A stretch of 62,259 nt of DNA from Acidimicrobiales bacterium (GTDB lineage Bacteria > Actinomycetota > Acidimicrobiia > Acidimicrobiales > SZUA-35). The position numbers were made by a program, and so were the translations under genes. Under the pieces are notes generated by a model. That model was given only the letters and a program-made list of their open reading frames with translations, was not told the origin of the DNA and ran no database searches. This document shows, piece by piece, positions 57,773-62,259 of this stretch. Within the stretch, counting starts at the first letter, position 1. Each line of letters begins with the position of its first letter. The stretch spans positions 10,653 to 72,911 of the forward strand of contig JAHDCV010000008.1 in NCBI GenBank assembly GCA_020629695.1. The letters run 5' to 3'.

Positions 57773-57952
57773 TCAGGCAGCGGGACGGATGTTCCGCACG
57801 TCTCGTGCGGGGATCCGAGCGGTCGTGGAGCCCGATGTGATGTCGACACCCCGGGCGCCGACGGCGACGATCGTGCCGTCGATCCATCCGTGCCGGGTCT
57901 CGATCCGACTCTGCCGTCCGACGAATCGTGAGACGTCGATTGGAAGCTGCAT
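57773..57952 (-). CDS. Small SH3/Sm-like protein (59 aa), unknown
   Basis: A 59-residue frame starting at ATG 57952 (an upstream in-frame GTG/ATG-type start adds 11 residues). Composition suggests five short beta strands: RQSRIETRHGWIDGTIVAVG split by GARGVDITSG and STTARIPARDVRNI, reminiscent of small SH3-like or Sm-like barrels. No family recognised. Codon bias is consistent with coding. A near-palindrome (57979-57994) lies just upstream. Confidence 0.5.
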   Translation of the reverse strand: MQLPIDVSRFVGRQSRIETRHGWIDGTIVAVGARGVDITSGSTTARIPARDVRNIRPAA

Positions 57953-57978
57953 CGTTGATGATCCGCCTTGCCATGTGA

Positions 57979-57994
57979 CCAACACCGTTGTCGG
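57979..57994. promoter_or_regulatory. Imperfect palindrome upstream of small gene
   Basis: CCAACACCGTTGTCGG is symmetric at 12 of 16 positions and lies between a TAGCGT -10 candidate (minus strand, near 58006) and the start at 57952. Possible autoregulatory site. Confidence 0.3.
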
Positions 57995-58089
57995 TCGATT
58001 CGAACGCTAGATGACTCGGTGGCCGGCGTCGTGGAGTTGAGGAGAATGTCCTACGGCGTGCCCTTGGTCCCACCCAGAGTGAGGGGATG

Positions 58090-59502
58090 TCAGCGGGGTC
58101 CGAGGGGTTCGAGGCGCTTCCTGATGCGCTCGATCGCAGGGATCTGGCCGCCTGCGACGTAGGTGTCGTGGTTCGTCTCGATGTCGTCGAGGACGTAGCG
58201 GTAATTGACCATCATCCCGAGCCCGCGTTCCCAACCACGACGATTGGTGTTCGCCCGCCAGTTGAGTTGCTCCACTCGGGCCCCGTTCGACAGGTGGAAG
58301 TGCGCGACCGGATCGGCCGCTCGCTCGCCTCGACGCTCCTCCAGCAGATAGCGGGCCACGAGCCGGAGCAGCACCGGTCGGATGCGTTCGGCGAGGCCGA
58401 GATCGTCGAGCCAGGCCGGGGAGTCCACCACTCGGCCGAGCAGCGCACGAACCGCGGCGGTGTCGACCTCGTCTCCCTCGGGAGTCGACAGCAGATGGCG
58501 TGCTTCGGCGTCGGTGACCAGATCGTCGTCGAGGCGGGCCTCGAGCCAGGACCGGAAGCCGGGGATGGGGGACAACGTCGCGAACTGCTCGACGTTCACG
58601 AGATCGGCTCGGAGCCGGGTCACGACTCGCTTGATCAGGAAGTCGCCGAGGCTCACGCCGGCGAGACCGCGATGGCAGTTCGAGATCGAATAGAAGATGG
58701 CGGTGTCGGCCTCCGCTGTGTCGATCCGGTTCTGGGCGTGGTCGAGGAGTGGAGCCAGCGACGTCGAGATGCCCTTGGTCAGCGCCACCTCCACGAAGAT
58801 CAGGGGCTCGTCGGGCATCACGGGATGGACGAACGCGTAACAGCGTCGTGCGGGGCCGAGGCGGCCACGCAGGTCGTCCCAGGATTCGATCTGGTGCACG
58901 GCTTCGTACTCGATGAGCTTCTCGAGCAGCGCGGCCGGTGAGTTCCAGGTGATCTCGATGAGTTGCAGGAGCGACACGTCGAACCACTGCTCGAGGATCG
59001 CTCGCAGGTCCGCATCGAGCGCTCGCAGCGCCGGGTCGTTTCCACGGATCGCCAGGAGGTCCTCACGTAGGTCGATGAGGAACCCGAGACCTCCGTCGAG
59101 TCCGGCGAGTCGACGGAGGAGCCCGTCGCGGCGTGGAACCAGTGCCTCGCGCAGTTCGGTCTCGTTGCCGGCCCGATCGTGCGGGTCGGCCCCGCCGCGT
59201 CGGCGGACCATGTCGTCGACGGCCCGGTCGATCCGTGGTCGGTCGACGTCGTAGTCGTTGGCGAGGATCCCGAAGAAGCGGGCGCGCCCCTGGGCGTCGA
59301 GCGTGGAGAAGATCTCCCCGATCGTGCCGGCTCGTCGCCTGGCGGCCACTTCGCCACCCTTGCGGGCGAGGCACTCGTCGATGAGGCGACGGAGGTGTCG
59401 CTGGTCGGACTCGCCGAGCGCCGGGTCGACGACGACGGTGGAGTCGTTGCCGCCGCGCCAACGGCGCACGCGGCGGAGCATGCGCTCGACCTGGCTCACC
59501 AC
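58090..59502 (-). CDS. Malonyl-CoA decarboxylase
   Basis: A 470-residue MCD that converts malonyl-CoA to acetyl-CoA and CO2. The N-terminal helical domain (about 1-180) is followed by the catalytic GNAT-like domain with HPVMPDEPLIFVEVALTKG, SISNCHRGLAGVSLGDFLIK, HLLSTPEGDEVD-type middle and the catalytic His in AHFHLSNGARVEQLNW. All family signatures are intact. GTG start at 59502 (a second GTG follows). No malonate transporter, malonyl-CoA synthetase or regulator is adjacent; it may adjust malonyl-CoA pools or help degrade malonate made elsewhere. Confidence 0.93.
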   Translation of the reverse strand: MVSQVERMLRRVRRWRGGNDSTVVVDPALGESDQRHLRRLIDECLARKGGEVAARRRAGTIGEIFSTLDAQGRARFFGILANDYDVDRPRIDRAVDDMVRRRGGADPHDRAGNETELREALVPRRDGLLRRLAGLDGGLGFLIDLREDLLAIRGNDPALRALDADLRAILEQWFDVSLLQLIEITWNSPAALLEKLIEYEAVHQIESWDDLRGRLGPARRCYAFVHPVMPDEPLIFVEVALTKGISTSLAPLLDHAQNRIDTAEADTAIFYSISNCHRGLAGVSLGDFLIKRVVTRLRADLVNVEQFATLSPIPGFRSWLEARLDDDLVTDAEARHLLSTPEGDEVDTAAVRALLGRVVDSPAWLDDLGLAERIRPVLLRLVARYLLEERRGERAADPVAHFHLSNGARVEQLNWRANTNRRGWERGLGMMVNYRYVLDDIETNHDTYVAGGQIPAIERIRKRLEPLGPR

Positions 59503-59574
59503 GACGTCACCGCGATCCGCGGCGCGACCTTCCCGACGCCGTTTGCGGCCGTGAGGCCACCGACGCGCTCGGCG

Positions 59575-60057
59575 TCAGACAATCGCGGGGGAACCCTGGT
59601 ACGGCACGGGGTCACCCGGTGCCGGAATCTGTGGGCGGGACCAGTGCAACATCTGGGCGAGGTCGCTGGCGATGGCCCGCCATGCCTCGGGGTCCCAACC
59701 GTTCGCCGTCTGGATCGACAGATCGGGTCGGACCACCACCATGGCCGGCAGATGGTCGAGCCCGAACGCACGGACCGCGTTGCGGTCCGGATCGGCGAAC
59801 GTCAGGAAGTCCTCGGCCCACGGGCCCAGGAATCGACGGCAGTCGTCGTCACCTGCGGTCACCAGGAAGCCGCACCGGATGTCCGACGGCGAATAGTGAT
59901 GCAGGATCCGACCAGCGGTCTCCAGGATCCAGGCGGACTCGTGTGTGTACGGATCGATCGCGATCAACAGGAAAGGGTACGAGGTCAGCCAATCGCGGAG
60001 CTCGTAGCCCTGGCCTTGGATCGAGTCCAGTACCAGATCGGGGGGTGCATCGACCAC
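59575..60057 (-). CDS. Thioredoxin-fold (redoxin-like) protein lacking CxxC
   Basis: A 160-residue protein with a thioredoxin-like strand-helix order: YPFLLIAIDPYTHESAWIL, RCGFLVTAGDDDCRRFL, FLTFADPDRNAVRAFGLDHL (split: FADPDRNAVRAFG) and PAMVVVRPDLSIQTANGW. Pattern 'aDpdr...fGldhLPa.vvv' resembles AhpC/TSA and TlpA-like proteins. The usual CxxC is absent, so redox catalysis by the classical mechanism is unlikely. GTG 60057 is preferred because TAGCCT lies 8 nt upstream; longer starts add a non-conserved 33-residue tail. Confidence 0.65.
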   Translation of the reverse strand: MVDAPPDLVLDSIQGQGYELRDWLTSYPFLLIAIDPYTHESAWILETAGRILHHYSPSDIRCGFLVTAGDDDCRRFLGPWAEDFLTFADPDRNAVRAFGLDHLPAMVVVRPDLSIQTANGWDPEAWRAIASDLAQMLHWSRPQIPAPGDPVPYQGSPAIV

Positions 60058-60065
60058 GGCGGGCG

Positions 60066-60071
60066 AGGCTA
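60066..60071 (-). promoter_or_regulatory. -10 element TAGCCT of thioredoxin-fold gene
   Basis: Minus-strand TAGCCT ends 8 nt before the GTG at 60057; decides the start of that gene. Confidence 0.4.
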
Positions 60072-60170
60072 GCGCAGCAACGCGGTGAGTCGGAACTCTT
60101 GGCGTGGATCGACATCGCATCGTGGCGATCGATGGGTGCGCCCGGCTCCGGTCCACGACGGCCGCGTCGC

Positions 60171-60176
60171 TAGTGT
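60171..60176 (+). promoter_or_regulatory. -10 element TAGTGT of eIF2B-like gene (leaderless)
   Basis: TAGTGT ends 6 nt before the GTG at 60183. It is divergent from the TAGCCT at 60066. Confidence 0.5.
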
Positions 60177-60182
60177 CGGGGT

Positions 60183-60983
60183 GTGCACCCGATCGAGCAG
60201 CTCCGATTCGTGGCCCGGGCCACCGGGGCCGACGCCTCGATGTTGGCCGTCGAGGCGGCGTCCGGGATCGCGGCGTTCGCCGACGATCCGGGGGCGGTGC
60301 TCACGGCCTGCCGGCGACTGCTGACCCGCCAGCCCGACGTCGGTCTGCTGTGGTGGCTGTCGGGTCGGCTCGCGCACGCCACCGATGTCCGTGCCGAGGC
60401 CCGGGCGGTCGTCGACGAGCTCCGTGTCGATCGGACCGCTCGGGAGCTCGCCGCTGTGTTGCCCGACGAAGCCACCGTGGTCGTCTGTGGGTGGCCGGAC
60501 GTGATCGCCCAGGCGTTGCCGCGTCGTGGCGATGTCGAGGTGCTCGTGATCGACGGCGACGGTCGCGGTCAGAGTTTCGCCCGCCGGCTCGAACGGTCCG
60601 ATGTCGAGGTCGAGGTCCTCGAGCCCATGCAGCTCGGCGCTGCGGTCGAGATGGCCGACCTGGTGCTGCTCGAAGCCTCCGCCGTCGGGGCCCATGGGGC
60701 GATCACCGAGGCCGGTGGCCTCATGTTGGCGGCAACGGCGCAGTTGACGAGAACGCCGAGCTGGATGGTCGTCGGCGCCGGCCGGGCACTGCCCGAGCCG
60801 TACGTGCAGGCCATCGTCGAGCGGTGCACCGATCTGGCGCTGCCGTTCCTGCGGTCGTTCGACCTCGTGTCGGCCGGCGCGATCGATCGGATCCTGCGCG
60901 CCGACGGCCTGAGGTCGGCCGCCGACGGCTGGCCGTCGCCGGACACGCCGCTCGCCCCCGAGTTGTTGCGCACCCTCGCCTGA
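60183..60983 (+). CDS. eIF2B/IF-2B-like family protein
   Basis: A 266-residue protein with an N-terminal helical domain and a Rossmann-like C-terminal half. The segment DLVLLEASAVGAHGAITEAGG (split: DLVLLEASAVGAHGAITEA) resembles the 'lvGaDav..nG.v.nk.Gt' region of eIF2B-alpha, MtnA and ribose-1,5-bisphosphate isomerase. The Asp/Cys pair used by the isomerases is not clear: Glu replaces the usual Asp and the Cys region is missing. So it is probably a sugar-phosphate-binding relative of unknown reaction. GTG start set by the leaderless promoter. Confidence 0.65.
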   Translation: MHPIEQLRFVARATGADASMLAVEAASGIAAFADDPGAVLTACRRLLTRQPDVGLLWWLSGRLAHATDVRAEARAVVDELRVDRTARELAAVLPDEATVVVCGWPDVIAQALPRRGDVEVLVIDGDGRGQSFARRLERSDVEVEVLEPMQLGAAVEMADLVLLEASAVGAHGAITEAGGLMLAATAQLTRTPSWMVVGAGRALPEPYVQAIVERCTDLALPFLRSFDLVSAGAIDRILRADGLRSAADGWPSPDTPLAPELLRTLA

Positions 60984-61006
60984 GCCAGCGGCCCCGTCCG
61001 CAAAAA

Positions 61007-61022
61007 CCAAACAGTTGTTAGG
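61007..61022. promoter_or_regulatory. Operator-like palindrome upstream of acyl-CoA dehydrogenase
   Basis: CCAAACAGTTGTTAGG is symmetric at 12 of 16 positions (CCWAACA/TGTTWGG arms), 33 bp before the ATG at 61055. Position and symmetry fit a TetR-type repressor of lipid catabolism, but no regulator is encoded next to it. Confidence 0.45.
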
Positions 61023-61054
61023 TGCGGGCTCGGCGTTTGGGGCAAGATGGCGAC

Positions 61055-62200
61055 ATGGCCGTCTCCAGCCCCTTCTACAACGACGATCACGAGAGCTACC
61101 GAGAGGTGATCCGGGCCTTCGTCGAGGCCGAGGTCACGCCGAACGTGCACCAGTGGGATCTCGACGGTGTGATCCCGCACGAGATGTACGCGAAGGCCGG
61201 TGCGATCGGGTTCTTCGGCGACGGCTTCGATGCCGAGTACGGCGGTCACGGCCAACGCGATGCGATCAACCGGCTCATGATGTTCCAGGAACTCAGCCGG
61301 TCCGGTTCGGGCGGCGTCGTGGCGGCGCTGCTCTCCAACTACATCGGGCTGCCGCCGATCCAGAAGTTCGGATCCGATGCGATCAAGGCGAAGGTGCTGC
61401 CCGGCTGCATGAGCGGCGACCAGATCGGCGCGCTGGCGATCACCGAACCCTCGGGTGGTTCCGACGTGGCCCGGATCAAGACGACCGCGAAGCGCGACGG
61501 TGATCACTACGTCGTGAACGGATCGAAGACCTTCATCACCTCCGGGATGCGGGCGGACTGGTTCACGACGGCGGTCCGAACCGGGGGAGAGGGACCGGCG
61601 GGGATCTCGATGCTGGTGATCCCCGGCGACGTCGAGGGGCTCGAGCGGACGAAGCTGGACAAGATGGGCTGGCTCGCATCCGACACGGCCACGCTGTATT
61701 TCGATGACTGCCGCGTGCCGGTCGAGAACCTGCTCGGCGAGGAGAACGCCGGGTTCTCGATGATCGTGAACAACTTCAACGCCGAGCGGATCGATCTCGC
61801 CGCGCAGTCGGTGCAGTTCGCCCGGGTCTGCTACGACGAGGCCCTCGCCTGGGCCCGTGAGCGTGAGACGTTCGGCAAGCGGCTCGCCGACCACCAGGTG
61901 ATCCGCCACAAGCTCGTCGAGATGGATCGCCGCATCAACGCCTGCCAGGCCTGGATCGAGCTGTTGGCGTGGCGGCTCAACGCCGGTGACGACCCGGTCG
62001 CCGAGATCGCCGAGGCCAAGGTCGACGCCACGATGACCTTCGAGTTCTGCGCTCGTGAGGCGGCCCAGATTCTCGGTGGTGCCAGCTACCTGAGAGGCGA
62101 CACCGTCGAGCGGCTCTACCGCGAGGTCCGGGTGCAGGCCATCGGCGGCGGCTCCGAGGAGATCATGCGCGACCTCGCCTCCCGCCAACTCGGCCTCTGA
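61055..62200 (+). CDS. Acyl-CoA dehydrogenase
   Basis: A 381-residue FAD-dependent acyl-CoA dehydrogenase (first step of beta-oxidation or branched-chain acid catabolism). FAD/substrate loops ALAITEPSGGSDVARIKTTA (split: AITEPSGGSDVARIKT) and KTFITSGMRADWF, WLASDTATLYFDDCRVP, and C-terminal QILGGASYLRGDTVERLYREVRVQAIGGG (split: GGASYLRGDTVERLYRE) are typical. The catalytic Glu position cannot be assigned surely by eye. ATG 61055 is chosen over an upstream GTG because CAAGAT ends 6 nt before it and family N-termini align. 59 nt of non-coding sequence remain to the window end. Confidence 0.92.
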   Translation: MAVSSPFYNDDHESYREVIRAFVEAEVTPNVHQWDLDGVIPHEMYAKAGAIGFFGDGFDAEYGGHGQRDAINRLMMFQELSRSGSGGVVAALLSNYIGLPPIQKFGSDAIKAKVLPGCMSGDQIGALAITEPSGGSDVARIKTTAKRDGDHYVVNGSKTFITSGMRADWFTTAVRTGGEGPAGISMLVIPGDVEGLERTKLDKMGWLASDTATLYFDDCRVPVENLLGEENAGFSMIVNNFNAERIDLAAQSVQFARVCYDEALAWARERETFGKRLADHQVIRHKLVEMDRRINACQAWIELLAWRLNAGDDPVAEIAEAKVDATMTFEFCAREAAQILGGASYLRGDTVERLYREVRVQAIGGGSEEIMRDLASRQLGL

Positions 62201-62259
62201 CCGCCCAAATCCCAGGCCCAGCCGACAGTTCCGAGCGTTCCGCGCCTGCAAATTCGGCA

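Noticed and set aside
1-62259. CRISPR array, insertion sequence, integrase or phage genes
   Set aside because: No regularly spaced repeats, transposase or integrase motifs were seen; the only tandem repeats are the two 19-bp copies at 26157 and the codon-level repeats in lipoprotein tethers.

Overview
The window is high-GC throughout, with many GTG starts and strong G/C preference at third codon positions. The gene set (two LLM-type F420-dependent oxidoreductases, an LprG-like lipoprotein with an MFS partner, an MMPL/RND-like membrane protein, nickel superoxide dismutase, a Rip3-like S2P protease, an OtsB-GH15 fusion) points to an actinobacterium. My best guess is a marine or freshwater Acidimicrobiia (Ilumatobacter-like); that placement is inferred from gene content only. 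I found no rRNA or tRNA gene, CRISPR array, insertion sequence or phage gene. It reads as ordinary chromosome.

Layout. 1-3.3 kb: tail of a coiled-coil protein, a DUF2007-like protein, AroA and a zinc alcohol dehydrogenase. 3.3-7.7 kb: OtsA, a TLP1-type thiolase, a CopD-like membrane protein and a LinB-like haloalkane dehalogenase. 7.7-13.7 kb: an envelope locus in which an LprG-like lipoprotein and an MFS exporter with an unusual extracytoplasmic beta-repeat tail are divergent from an RND/MMPL-like protein. 13.8-17.3 kb: transsulfuration (cbs, cystathionine gamma-synthase/lyase) plus a 2-hydroxyacid dehydrogenase. 17.4-24.8 kb: an acyl-CoA ligase heading a complete Liv-type ABC importer. 25.3-30.8 kb (minus strand): a complete general L-amino-acid (Aap/Bzt) ABC importer.

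31.1-36.3 kb (minus): phenylacetate catabolism, with paaI and a MarR regulator followed by paaK-A-D-B-C and a DUF3237 gene, without paaE. 36.5-39.4 kb: Ni-SOD with its maturation protease, and an ABC-F ATPase. 39.4-46.8 kb: the OtsB-GH15 fusion, an LLM oxidoreductase, an ornithine cyclodeaminase-like protein, and a DUF1800/DUF1501 pair. 46.8-53.2 kb: P450, LLM oxidoreductase, SDR, S2P protease, acyl-CoA synthetase and a small lipoprotein. 53.3-62.2 kb: class I fumarase, a tiny membrane protein, a GGDEF-EAL protein, malonyl-CoA decarboxylase, a thioredoxin-fold protein, an eIF2B-like protein and an acyl-CoA dehydrogenase.

What ties it together. (1) A perfect palindrome, CGTCAA-N4-TTGACG, lies at the -35 of the paaK operon and again just upstream of the acyl-CoA ligase/Liv operon. 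This suggests one repressor links phenylacetate catabolism to import and CoA activation of an acid substrate. (2) Many start codons lie 6-8 nt after a TANNNT -10 element, so leaderless transcription is common here; this fixes several starts. (3) Each of the two solute-binding-protein genes is followed by strong stem-loops before the next transporter genes. (4) The LprG/MFS/RND locus, with its repeat tail and structured divergent promoter, is the best candidate for an undescribed envelope lipid-transport system.
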